DNA from: Candidatus Uhrbacteria bacterium
Lineage (GTDB): Bacteria; Patescibacteriota; Patescibacteriia; JACQRZ01
DNA: 19,154 bases
Assembly (NCBI GenBank): GCA_016209345.1
Contig: JACQWH010000024.1
Coordinates: 1-19,154, forward strand
Direction of reading: 5' to 3'
Shown: in pieces, positions 8,596 to 16,752 of the stretch
Layout of the letters: each line of letters begins with the position of its first letter
How positions within the stretch are numbered: position 1 is the first letter of the stretch
The notes under the pieces: generated by a model
The model's database searches: none
What the model was told of the DNA's origin: nothing
Seen by the model: the letters and a program-made list of their open reading frames with translations, nothing else
Made by a program: the position numbers and the translations under genes

Positions 8596-9848
8596 AATTA
8601 AAATCACTGTCAGACATTGACCTCAAGGGAAAGCGAGTATTATTTCGCGTTGCATACGATGTGCCGCTCATTGAAAAGAACGGAAGATATGAAGTGGGGG
8701 ACGATACGCGCATACAATCGAGCATCAAAACATTACGCTATTTGCTTGCTCGACGATGTAAAGTTATTATTCTCACCTGGCTAGGCCGACCCGGGGGTGT
8801 TGTGACACCCGCATATTCGCTTGCACCTGTCGCAAAACGGCTGAGCGAAATAATAAAGCGAGATGTCGCCCTGCTTGACGGCATCACCGGTCCTGTTGTA
8901 GAAAAAAAATTGTCGGAAATGAATCCAAAGGATATTGTGATGCTTGAAAATGTACGCTTCTCGCCGCAAGAGGAGCATCATGACGATGATCTTTCACGCA
9001 CGCTTTCCGGATATGCCGACTGCGTTGTTTTTGACGCTTTTGCGCAAAGCCACCGCGACTATCCGTCGACAACCGGCATTCTTTCCCGACTTCCGTCCGT
9101 ATGCGGATATGATATGGCGAGCGAAATAGCGGCGCTTGGGCCGCTTCTCATAAAGCCAACCTATCCGTTTGTCGTCGTATTGGGCGGCGCAAAAATTTCA
9201 GACAAGATCGATCTCATCGCCAACCTCCTGCCAAAAGCCGACGTTGTCCTTATCGGCGGCGCGTTGGCTCATAATTTTCTTAAAGCCCGCGGTATTAAGA
9301 TCGCCGCATCGCTTGTGGAGGGCCAATCGCTTGAATTGAAGCGTGAACAGAAAAAACTATTTGCCGTTGCGGAAGATATTATGCGTTCCGTAAAAGATAC
9401 GTATGTGAATCTCGGGCCGGGTTTGAGCATTCCAAAACTTGTTCTGCCAATCGATCTTGTTGCCTGCTCCAAGGTGTCATCTGAGAATAAAACAAAAATT
9501 ATCAATTTGGAGGGTCGAACAACACTCCCGTGGAACTGGACATATATGGATATCGGGCCGCAAACGGCAGCGCTGTATTCGTCGATAGTAAAAAAGGCAA
9601 AACTTATTTTCTGGAATGGGCCGCTTGGGTATACGGAAAAACGTGAGTTTGCTGCGGGTACGCTTGAAGTGGCAAAAGCAATAGCGGGCAGCCATGCGCG
9701 CTCAATCGTTGGCGGGGGAGACACAGAAGGGTTCCTTCGCGCATATCGACTCAAAAAGTCCTTTTCGTATGTCTCCACCGGAGGCGGGGCCGTTCTTGAA
9801 TTTCTTTCGGGCAGAGAATTGCCCGTGTTATCATATTTAAAAAAATAA
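8592..9848 (+). CDS. pgk: Phosphoglycerate kinase, divergent substrate pocket
   Basis: This kinase transfers phosphate from 1,3-bisphosphoglycerate to ADP, giving 3-phosphoglycerate and ATP. Family hallmarks are LGRPGG (64-69), LENVRF with R122, SHRDYPST with R155, GGAKISDK (198-205, K201), NGPLGYTE, GGGDTE and STGGGA. Three usually invariant substrate-pocket residues differ: the N-terminal RVDFNVP reads RVAYDVP (A21 for Asp, D23 for Asn), and SHLGRP reads TWLGRP (W63 for His). The other substrate arginines and the nucleotide-binding C-terminal half are intact, so it is probably active but altered. I chose the ATG at 8592, which overlaps the orf108 stop as ATGA and gives the typical start MKLKSLSDIDLKGKRV (418 residues). 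The ATG at 8586 would add two residues. Enolase follows after 13 nt. Confidence 0.93.
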   Translation: MKLKSLSDIDLKGKRVLFRVAYDVPLIEKNGRYEVGDDTRIQSSIKTLRYLLARRCKVIILTWLGRPGGVVTPAYSLAPVAKRLSEIIKRDVALLDGITGPVVEKKLSEMNPKDIVMLENVRFSPQEEHHDDDLSRTLSGYADCVVFDAFAQSHRDYPSTTGILSRLPSVCGYDMASEIAALGPLLIKPTYPFVVVLGGAKISDKIDLIANLLPKADVVLIGGALAHNFLKARGIKIAASLVEGQSLELKREQKKLFAVAEDIMRSVKDTYVNLGPGLSIPKLVLPIDLVACSKVSSENKTKIINLEGRTTLPWNWTYMDIGPQTAALYSSIVKKAKLIFWNGPLGYTEKREFAAGTLEVAKAIAGSHARSIVGGGDTEGFLRAYRLKKSFSYVSTGGGAVLEFLSGRELPVLSYLKK

Positions 9849-9861
9849 TTTCATAAATGGT

Positions 9862-11115
9862 ATGAAAGTAAAAAATGTTTGGGCAACGGAAATACTTGAT
9901 TCGCGCGGCAACCCAACGGTTCGCGCGACCGTCACGCTCTCCGATGGAACTATTGGATCCGCGAGTGTTCCGTCCGGCGCGTCAACAGGACGGCACGAGG
10001 TGCTTGAATTGCGCGACGGGGATAAGAAACGCTACGGCGGAAAGGGAGTCCTCAAGGCCGTTTCCCATGTCAATACCACCATTGCTCGCGCAATCAAGGG
10101 TATTGATAACCAGCGCGCTCTTGACGATCGCATGTGCGCGCTGGATGGAACGGGGAACAAAAAGCGGCTTGGGGCTAATGCCATCCTTGCCGTGTCTCTT
10201 GCGTTTGCGCACGCGCAAGCACGCGCGAGGAACATCCCCCTGTATGCATGGATTCGTGAAATTTCCGGCATGCCGTATAAAAATTATACTCTGCCGATGC
10301 CGATGATGAATATTGAAAACGGGGGAGCGCACGCCGGTTGGATTCTTGACTTTCAGGAATTCATGATCGTTCCTCAACAGAAATTATTTCGAGAACGCGT
10401 TCGTTGCGGGGCTGAAATTTTTCATACGTATGGCACCCTTCTAAAAAAGCACGGGTATTCAACACTTGTCGGCGATGAGGGCGGATATGCCATTGCATTT
10501 AAAAAAAATGAGGATGCATTCAAAGCCATCATGCGCGCGATCGCGCAAACACCTTATACAGCCGGCAAAGACGTCATGCTTGCGATGGACCCCGCAACAT
10601 CGGAGTTCTATGATCCGAAAAAAAGAGAGTATACGCTTTCGGTTGAAAAACGAAAACTTTCAAGCGAGCAAATGATCGCGCTCTGGAAATCGTGGATGAA
10701 AAAGTACCCGATTATCAGCATTGAGGACGGGCTGGCGGAGGATGACTGGGACGGCTGGAAAAAAATGACCGCTGCGATGGGAAATGAAATGCTTTTAGTG
10801 GGCGATGATTTCTTCGTGACAAACCCAAAGCGCCTGAAGCGCGGCATTGACAGAAAGGCCGCAAATGCTATTCTCATTAAGCTCAATCAGATCGGCTCGC
10901 TCTCCGAAACGCTTGATTGTATCGCTCTTGCCAGGGCGCATGGGTATGCCGTAGTCGTGTCTCATCGCTCGGCAGAAACGGCTGACACGACCATCGCTGA
11001 TTTAGCTGTTGCGGTCAATGCGGAATATATAAAGGCGGGAAGCTTATCGCGCTCGGAACGAGTGGAAAAATACAACCGCCTTATGGATATTGAACGCGAA
11101 CTGCAAAAACGCTAA
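9862..11115 (+). CDS. eno: Enolase (phosphopyruvate hydratase)
   Basis: Enolase dehydrates 2-phosphoglycerate to phosphoenolpyruvate with Mg2+. The signature EILDSRGNPTV opens the N-terminal domain. In the barrel I see the catalytic acid E206 (VGDEGG) and catalytic base K340 (ILIKLNQIG). Metal ligands are D243 (AMDPATSEF), E288 (SIEDGLAEDDW) and D315 (VGDDFFVTN). The C-terminal SHRSAETADTTIADLAV and IKAGSLSRSERV motifs are also present. The mobile His loop reads GGAHAGWILDFQEFM, keeping the His but replacing the common Asn/Asp stretch. At 417 residues it is slightly shorter than the usual 425-435. A second ATG at 9857 is out of frame. No Shine-Dalgarno is seen in the 13-nt gap after pgk. It is co-transcribed with pgk and gpmI by position. 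Confidence 0.97.
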   Translation: MKVKNVWATEILDSRGNPTVRATVTLSDGTIGSASVPSGASTGRHEVLELRDGDKKRYGGKGVLKAVSHVNTTIARAIKGIDNQRALDDRMCALDGTGNKKRLGANAILAVSLAFAHAQARARNIPLYAWIREISGMPYKNYTLPMPMMNIENGGAHAGWILDFQEFMIVPQQKLFRERVRCGAEIFHTYGTLLKKHGYSTLVGDEGGYAIAFKKNEDAFKAIMRAIAQTPYTAGKDVMLAMDPATSEFYDPKKREYTLSVEKRKLSSEQMIALWKSWMKKYPIISIEDGLAEDDWDGWKKMTAAMGNEMLLVGDDFFVTNPKRLKRGIDRKAANAILIKLNQIGSLSETLDCIALARAHGYAVVVSHRSAETADTTIADLAVAVNAEYIKAGSLSRSERVEKYNRLMDIERELQKR

Positions 11116-11162
11116 CACACACCATATCTGCAGGGCGCACGGTGAGCTTCTACCCATTATCT

Positions 11163-12761
11163 ATGAATGAAAAATCGCCAGTAAAGCACCGCCCTGCGGT
11201 TTTGATTATCCTCGATGGGTGGGGCATCGCGCCGGCCAGCCGCGCAAACGCGATTACTGAGGCAAAAACGCCGAACTTTGACGGACTCGTATCAACCTAT
11301 CCAACAGCGGTACTCCAGGCATCCGGAGAGGCAACCGGACTGCCGTGGGGTGAGGCAGGCAACTCGGAGGTTGGCCACATGAGCATTGGCGCGGGGCGCA
11401 TCGTGTTTCAGGATTTATCGCGCATTAACGCCTCAATTACGGACGGATCTTTTTTTGAAAATGAGGAACTGTGCGCGGCATTTGTTCATGCGAAAAAAAA
11501 TGCGAGTACGGTGCACTGTATCGGCATGGTAAGCGCGAGCGGCGTCCATAGCCATATTGAACATTTATTTGCACTCATTGAACTTGCAACTCGTAAGGGA
11601 TGCGAAAAACTTGTAATCCATGCGTTTCTTGACGGCCGCGATACGCCATTTTCCAGCGGCGCGGGATATATCGAAGCGCTCAATGAACGCATGCAGCAAA
11701 CGCCGTTTGCCATCGCGTCGCTGTCCGGCAGACAGTATGCAATGGATCGCGACAATCACTGGGATCGCACGGAAAAGGCCTATCGGGCGCTCACGTCGGG
11801 TACTGCCGAGCGAACAGCGCCGGACGCGCTGCTTGCCATTCGCAATTCCTACGCGCAAGGGACCTACGATGAGGAATTTGTACCGACGGTCATTACCCGC
11901 GCCGATGCGCCCGTTGGATGCGTCGCGAATAATGACGCGCTTATTTTCTTCAACTTCCGCGCGGATCGAGCGCGTCAAATCGTCCACGCGTTTGCCGCCC
12001 CTTCGTTTGACAAATTTGAACGCCGCCAGTTTTCAAATCTCTCCATCACAACCCTTACCAATTACGACGCAACGCTTGACGTTCATGTCGCATTCAAGCC
12101 GCAGAATATCACCGACTCTCTCTCGCAGCTTATCAGTGCCCATGGATTGACGCAACTTCATGTCGCCGAAACGGAAAAATACGCGCATATCACGTATTTC
12201 CTCAACGATGGCAGGGAACAGCCGTTTGCGGGGGAAGATCGCGTCATGATACCCTCGCCGCACGTTGAGTCATATGCGCAGAAGCCGGAAATGAGCGCGC
12301 TGGAAATTACAGATGCTGTCATCAACGCGATACAAAAAAATACGCATGATGTCATAGCCGTCAACTACGCAAATGCGGATATGGTGGGCCATACCGGGGA
12401 CATGAAAGCAACCATTTCCGCCGTTGAGGTGCTCGACAAATGCATGAAGCGCGTTGTTGATGCAGTGCTGGCAAAAAGCGGCTGCGCCATCATCACTGCC
12501 GACCATGGCAATGCGGAGGGCCTCCTCGATCTTCATACCGGCCTTATCGACAAGGAACACAGCAACAATCCGGTGCCCTGCATCCTCATCGCCCGCGAGC
12601 TTGAAGGACGGGTTCTTGACGCTCGTGATCTTTCGAGTAAGGATTTAAGCACGGTCGAACCGCAGGGCATGCTGTCCGATGTCGCGCCAACGTTGCTTGC
12701 TCTTTTGGAAATAGAACAGCCCTCCGCCATGTCGGGCCAAAACTTACTCCTTCTTTCATAG
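11163..12761 (+). CDS. gpmI: 2,3-bisphosphoglycerate-independent phosphoglycerate mutase
   Basis: This enzyme interconverts 3- and 2-phosphoglycerate through a phosphoserine and two Mn2+ ions, joining PGK to enolase. The opening PAVLIILDGWG holds the first metal-binding Asp. The phosphorylated serine is S68 in GNSEVGHMSIGAGR. HAFLDGRDTPFSS and SLSGRQYAMDRDNHWDR bind substrate, and FFNFRADRARQI and ITADHGNAEG (D447, H448) complete the alkaline-phosphatase-like metal site. At 532 residues from this ATG it is of normal length. An in-frame GTG at 11142 would add seven residues; I prefer the ATG because family members start close to this point, but neither has a ribosome-binding site. mreB begins 5 nt after the stop, so the glycolytic and cell-shape genes probably share a transcript. 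Confidence 0.95.
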   Translation: MNEKSPVKHRPAVLIILDGWGIAPASRANAITEAKTPNFDGLVSTYPTAVLQASGEATGLPWGEAGNSEVGHMSIGAGRIVFQDLSRINASITDGSFFENEELCAAFVHAKKNASTVHCIGMVSASGVHSHIEHLFALIELATRKGCEKLVIHAFLDGRDTPFSSGAGYIEALNERMQQTPFAIASLSGRQYAMDRDNHWDRTEKAYRALTSGTAERTAPDALLAIRNSYAQGTYDEEFVPTVITRADAPVGCVANNDALIFFNFRADRARQIVHAFAAPSFDKFERRQFSNLSITTLTNYDATLDVHVAFKPQNITDSLSQLISAHGLTQLHVAETEKYAHITYFLNDGREQPFAGEDRVMIPSPHVESYAQKPEMSALEITDAVINAIQKNTHDVIAVNYANADMVGHTGDMKATISAVEVLDKCMKRVVDAVLAKSGCAIITADHGNAEGLLDLHTGLIDKEHSNNPVPCILIARELEGRVLDARDLSSKDLSTVEPQGMLSDVAPTLLALLEIEQPSAMSGQNLLLLS

Positions 12762-12766
12762 CTCTC

Positions 12767-13828
12767 ATGCGCCCCCTTCTCAATAATCTGTTCGGACGGT
12801 TTTCTAACGACCTTGGTATCGACCTGGGTACAGCAAACACACTTGTCTATGTAAAAGACAAGGGGATTGTCATTAATGAGCCTTCAGTCGTTGCGGTGAA
12901 TATGCGCACTGATCAAATTCTTGCTGTTGGCACCGAGGCGTCAAAAATGGTCGGGAGAACGCCGGCGCATATTGTCGCCACAAAGCCGCTTGTTGACGGC
13001 GTGATATCCGACTTTGAGGTGACGGAAAAAATGCTGAATTACTTTATCAAGAAAGTCCATATTGAGCGTTTTGGATTTTCTCCCCGGCCCCGCGTTGTCA
13101 TCGGCATTCCCCTCGATATTACCGAGGTGGAGCGAAAGGCGGTGGAGGATGCGGCTCTTTCCGCCGGCGCGCGCAGTGTCTACCTTATCGAGCAGCCAAT
13201 GGCTGCGGCGATTGGCGCGCGTCTGCCTGTTCAGGATTCCCGTGGCGTCATGGTGGTTGATATCGGCGGTGGAACGACCGACATTGCGGTCATCTCACTG
13301 GGCGGCATTGTCACGTCGCGATCGCTCAAAGTTGCCGGCAATGAGCTGAACGAGGACATCATTCGCTATGCGCGCGATTATTTCAATATTCTCCTTGGTG
13401 AGCGCACCGCCGAATACGTGAAAATTAAAATCGGCTCTGCCGATATTCTTTCAGATCCTCTTCTCATGAAAGTTCGCGGTCGCGATCTGGTGACCGGTCT
13501 GCCAAAGGAAATCATCATGGATGATACACAAGTGCGCGAAGCGCTCACGCGAACCGTTCGAATTCTTGTAGACAATATCAAGACAACCATCGAAAACACG
13601 CCACCGGAGCTTGTTTCGGACATTTATGAGCAGGGACTCCTTCTTACCGGCGGTGGGGCGCTATTAAAAAATTTAGACCATCTCATTTCGGAGAGCACCG
13701 GCGTTCCCGTACTGATTGCCGAAGATCCGCTCACCTGCGTTGTGCGCGGAACTGCCGTACTGATTGATGATATTGATTTTCTGACAACAGTCATGGTACC
13801 TCCGTCTCGGGATGCGTGGAAAAAATAA
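12767..13828 (+). CDS. mreB: Rod shape-determining actin-like protein MreB
   Basis: MreB is the actin-like ATPase that forms membrane-bound filaments guiding lateral cell-wall synthesis. The phosphate-1 loop is LGIDLGTANTLVYV (16-29). Phosphate-2 is VVDIGGGTTDIAV (around D165-D172), and the adenosine motif is LLTGGGALLKNL (G295-G297). The N-terminus MRPLLNNLFGRFSND could form the amphipathic helix that anchors bacterial MreB to the membrane. At 353 residues it is slightly longer than the usual 335-347. It starts 5 nt after gpmI, and mreC starts 5 nt after its stop. No promoter is visible between gpmI and mreB. I see no mreD in the window, which is unusual for a complete mre operon but not unprecedented. 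Confidence 0.97.
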   Translation: MRPLLNNLFGRFSNDLGIDLGTANTLVYVKDKGIVINEPSVVAVNMRTDQILAVGTEASKMVGRTPAHIVATKPLVDGVISDFEVTEKMLNYFIKKVHIERFGFSPRPRVVIGIPLDITEVERKAVEDAALSAGARSVYLIEQPMAAAIGARLPVQDSRGVMVVDIGGGTTDIAVISLGGIVTSRSLKVAGNELNEDIIRYARDYFNILLGERTAEYVKIKIGSADILSDPLLMKVRGRDLVTGLPKEIIMDDTQVREALTRTVRILVDNIKTTIENTPPELVSDIYEQGLLLTGGGALLKNLDHLISESTGVPVLIAEDPLTCVVRGTAVLIDDIDFLTTVMVPPSRDAWKK

Positions 13829-13833
13829 CGATC

Positions 13834-14568
13834 ATGCGTACCATCATCAGCACCGGCATTCTCATTATATGTATTCTCGCGCTTGAGTTTACATCGCTGT
13901 TTTCTCACCTTGAGATCCTGCCGAAATATCTGTCGCGAATTGTTCGACGTGATTTTCTGCAAGTCCCCTCATCAGCGACCACTCTCGGGACTGGCGCGGC
14001 GGACGGTGCGCGCCTTCATGTTCTTGAGGATGAAAACAAGCAGCTTCGCGAACAACTCGCGTTTGTCGAGCGGACCGGACAAAAGCCGCTTCTGGCGCGG
14101 CGTATCGGGCGCAGCACCGACCCGCTTCAGTCGGAAATTATCATTGACCGCGGCTCAAGCGACGGCGTTATGGCCGGCGACCCGGTCCTGGCCGGCGACG
14201 GCATACTTGTCGGCATCATTCATACCTCTGACGCGTCCAAAAGTTTTGTTCGTCCGCTGAGCAACCCGCGCAGCAAAGTGCTTTCACGTATCTTGCGGGA
14301 CACAGACAATATCCGCGGTATAACGGAAGGCCAATACAATACCGGACTTTCCATGACGCTTATTCCGATTTCCGACGAATTGCGCAAGGATGATATTGTC
14401 GTGACAACCGGCCTTCAAGAACGAATACCTGCCGGTCTTATCATAGGGACAGTGCAAGATGTTGTGAAGCGCCCTGAAGACCTTTTCCAGTCGGCAGTTC
14501 TGAAAAGCGCCCTCTCTATTGATGATATCTCAATCATGTCAATTCTTATTGCAACGCAGCGGCCGTAG
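13834..14568 (+). CDS. mreC: Rod shape-determining protein MreC
   Basis: MreC links the cytoplasmic MreB filaments to extracytoplasmic wall enzymes. The 244-residue protein begins with a single membrane anchor (about residues 4-23), then a polar segment and a short coiled coil (about 61-80, LHVLEDENKQLREQ). The beta-barrel domains that follow carry the typical IIIDRGSSDGVMAGDPV and TTGLQERIPAGLIIGTV motifs. I chose the ATG at 13834, 5 nt after the mreB stop, matching the spacing of other gene pairs here. A GTG at 13816 would overlap mreB by 13 nt and add six residues. mreD does not follow; the next recognised gene is lepA. Confidence 0.93.
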   Translation: MRTIISTGILIICILALEFTSLFSHLEILPKYLSRIVRRDFLQVPSSATTLGTGAADGARLHVLEDENKQLREQLAFVERTGQKPLLARRIGRSTDPLQSEIIIDRGSSDGVMAGDPVLAGDGILVGIIHTSDASKSFVRPLSNPRSKVLSRILRDTDNIRGITEGQYNTGLSMTLIPISDELRKDDIVVTTGLQERIPAGLIIGTVQDVVKRPEDLFQSAVLKSALSIDDISIMSILIATQRP

Positions 14569-14606
14569 GTTATTTGAGAGCGGTGAAAAATATCACGTGT
14601 GAGTTT

Positions 14607-14729
14607 CTTCCGGCTCAGTTCCAGCCAATTTCGCCCCAAAAATGCGCTGAACTCGTCGGAATACAGCAAGTATTCCTTCTCATTCATCATCATTTTTGGA
14701 ACAAAATTGTCATGGAACTGACCGGGAAG
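14607..14729 (+). repeat. Long imperfect inverted repeat with inner hairpin, upstream of lepA
   Basis: CTTCCGGCTCAGTTCC (14607-14622) is complementary at 14 of 16 positions to GGAACTGACCGGGAAG (14714-14729). The 91-nt space between holds a perfect 7-bp hairpin, GGAATAC-agcaa-GTATTCC (14658-14676), followed by a mixed T-rich stretch. The 184-nt mreC-lepA gap is otherwise without a recognised gene. It could be a structured leader, a weak terminator after mreC, or a small MITE-like element. I see no clear target-site duplication and no recognised riboswitch. Confidence 0.45.
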
Positions 14730-14752
14730 CTATTTTTCACCACTCTCAATTT

Positions 14753-16561
14753 ATGAATCAAAACAATATCAGAAATTTTTGCATCATCGCCCATATTGAT
14801 CATGGAAAATCGACGCTTGCCGATCGTTTGCTTGAAATAACCGGAACGATTTCACATCGCGAGATGAAGGCACAGCTGCTCGACCAGATGGATCTGGAAC
14901 GTGAACGGGGGATTACGATCAAGCTTCAGCCCGTCCGCATGTCCTACGCGCTTGACGGCGTATCGTATATGCTCAACCTCATCGATACGCCCGGCCATGT
15001 GGACTTCTCCTATGAGGTCTCGCGTTCTCTTGCTGCCGTTGAGGGCGCTCTCTTGCTGGTCGATGCGACCCAGGGTATTCAAGCACAGACGATTGCAAAC
15101 CTCTATTTTGCGCTCGAGCAACGTATCTCGATTATTCCCGTGATAAATAAAATCGACTTGCCCGGCGCGCGGCGCGAGGAAACCGCGTCGGAAATTATTT
15201 CGCTGCTTGGTTGCTCGGCGCAAGACATACAATACGTCTCAGGAAAGACCGGAGAAGGAGTTGGGGACCTCCTATCTGCTATCATTGCGCGCATTCCCGC
15301 CCCTCGCAGTACATCGGATGCTCGTTTCCGTTCCCTTATTTTTGATTCGCTCTATGACGAGTATCGCGGAGTTGTCGCGTATGTTCGTGTCATTGACGGA
15401 TCGCTGCGCAAGGATGATCATATTCACTTCAAAACAACCGGCGCGACAGGGCGGGCGGTTGACGTGGGCATCTTGACGCCAAAGTTCAAAAGCGTTGAAT
15501 CGCTTCATGCCGGCGAGATAGGCGCTATTGCAACGGGCCTGAAGAGCATCAAGGATTGCCGCGTCGGGGATACGATCGTTCACGTGTCAGATGCCGCCAT
15601 ACCCGCCCTTCCCGGGTACAAGGAAATGAAACCGATGGTGTTTGCCGGCATTTTTTCAAAAGATGGAGCTGAGTTTAAGCGCCTGAGGGACGCTATTGAG
15701 AAATTAAAGCTCAATGACGTTGCATTTACCTACGAGCCGGAACACTCCCTTGCCCTTGGGTACGGATTTCGTTGCGGATTTCTGGGCATGCTGCATCTTG
15801 AAATCATTAAGGAGAGGATAAGCCGCGAATACGGCCTTGACGTCATTGTCACCGTTCCGTCAGTTGCGTATCATGTGATTCGCAAAGGGAGTGAACCAAT
15901 GACAATTCGCGGGCCGCTGGAACTGCCGGACGAGAGCGCTATTGACTGGATTGAAGAGCCGTGGGTTGCTCTGGATATTATTTCACCCGAGACCGTCATT
16001 GGGCCGATTATGTCTCTTATTACCGATAAAAGAGGCATCTATCATACAACCGAATACCTTGGCGGCACTCATCATACGGGCGCGCGGCGCGTCATCATGC
16101 GCTTTGATATTCCGCTCAACGGCATCATCGTTGACTTCTATGATTCGCTCAAAAGCATTTCTTCCGGATACGCCTCCATGAATTATGATCTCAAGGATTA
16201 TCGGAAAGCGGACGTCGTACGTATGGATATCATTGTCGGGCCGTCAAAGGTTGAGGAACTCGCGACAATCATATACCGCGACGAGGCGTATCGGCGAGGA
16301 AAAAAAATTGTCGAGACGCTGAAAGAAAGCTTGCCTCGGCAGCAGTTTGAAATTAAATTGCAGGCGGCAATCGGTTCAAAAATCATAGCTGCCGAACGCA
16401 TATCGGCGTTTCGCAAGGACGTGACGGCGGGGCTGTACGGCGGGGACGTCACGCGCAAGCAAAAACTGCTCGCAAAGCAAAAAAAAGGCAAGAAACGCAT
16501 GCAGTCCAGCGGTGCCGTGGACATTCCAACCGATACGTATATGAGTATCCTCAAGCGGTAG
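14753..16561 (+). CDS. lepA: Elongation factor 4 (LepA), ribosome-associated GTPase
   Basis: LepA is a translational GTPase that acts on ribosomes. The GTP-binding motifs are AHIDHGKST (13-21, G1), DTPGH (78-82, G3, catalytic His82) and NKID (132-135, G4), with SGKTGEGV as the G5 region. The family-specific C-terminal domain is present and ends with KGKKRMQSSGAVDIPTDTYMSIL, matching the usual LepA tail. At 602 residues from this ATG it is close to the family's typical 600. An in-frame TTG at 14696 would add 19 residues unlike LepA, so I reject it. No ribosome-binding site is visible. It follows mreC after a 184-nt structured gap and may be transcribed from within that gap or by read-through. 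Confidence 0.97.
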   Translation: MNQNNIRNFCIIAHIDHGKSTLADRLLEITGTISHREMKAQLLDQMDLERERGITIKLQPVRMSYALDGVSYMLNLIDTPGHVDFSYEVSRSLAAVEGALLLVDATQGIQAQTIANLYFALEQRISIIPVINKIDLPGARREETASEIISLLGCSAQDIQYVSGKTGEGVGDLLSAIIARIPAPRSTSDARFRSLIFDSLYDEYRGVVAYVRVIDGSLRKDDHIHFKTTGATGRAVDVGILTPKFKSVESLHAGEIGAIATGLKSIKDCRVGDTIVHVSDAAIPALPGYKEMKPMVFAGIFSKDGAEFKRLRDAIEKLKLNDVAFTYEPEHSLALGYGFRCGFLGMLHLEIIKERISREYGLDVIVTVPSVAYHVIRKGSEPMTIRGPLELPDESAIDWIEEPWVALDIISPETVIGPIMSLITDKRGIYHTTEYLGGTHHTGARRVIMRFDIPLNGIIVDFYDSLKSISSGYASMNYDLKDYRKADVVRMDIIVGPSKVEELATIIYRDEAYRRGKKIVETLKESLPRQQFEIKLQAAIGSKIIAAERISAFRKDVTAGLYGGDVTRKQKLLAKQKKGKKRMQSSGAVDIPTDTYMSILKR

Positions 16562-16564
16562 ACC

Positions 16565-16592
16565 ATGACATTATTTATAATTGGGGTATACT
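16565..16592 (+). promoter_or_regulatory. Sigma70-type promoter for the recJ operon
   Basis: ATGACA (16565-16570, 5 of 6 matches to the -35 consensus), a 16-nt spacer and TATACT (16587-16592, 5 of 6) lie just after the lepA stop. Transcription would start near 16599, so the whole inverted repeat at 16601-16739 would be in the leader of the small membrane peptide, recJ and rnhA. Confidence 0.6.
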
Positions 16593-16600
16593 TTAATGTA

Positions 16601-16739
16601 AATCACAAATTCAAAATTCCAAGCTCCAAATAAATTTCAAATTCAAAAGGCGGGTATTGTTGTTTTGGATTTTATGGATTGTGATTTGAGATTTTTGATT
16701 TGGTGCTTGGTTGTCGGACTTTTTAATTTGTAATTTGTG
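16601..16739 (+). repeat. AT-rich imperfect inverted repeat of CCAAGC type
   Basis: The left arm (16601-16648) and right arm (16663-16739) form an imperfect palindrome. The core CCAAGCTCCAAAT (16619-16631) is complementary at 12 of 13 positions to ATTTGGTGCTTGG (16698-16710). The outer ends CACAAATT (16604-16611) and AATTTGTG (16732-16739) pair perfectly. The arms are unequal in length because of insertions. Its composition differs sharply from the flanking genes. Similar AT-rich palindromic units are, from memory, common between genes of Parcubacteria-like genomes; the mobility mechanism is unknown. Confidence 0.65.
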
Positions 16740-16752
16740 CAGCGCGATTGGT

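Noticed and set aside
14415..14693. Minus-strand 92-codon frame over the mreC end and following gap
   Set aside because: Mostly antisense to mreC with no known motif; the gap portion is explained by the inverted repeat.
14696..14752. TTG-initiated 19-residue extension of LepA
   Set aside because: LepA proteins begin just before the RNFCIIAHIDHGKS motif, and the ATG at 14753 gives the normal length.
14569..14752. tRNA or known riboswitch in the structured mreC-lepA gap
   Set aside because: The pairing pattern does not give a cloverleaf with anticodon and T-loop consensus, and no riboswitch core was recognised.
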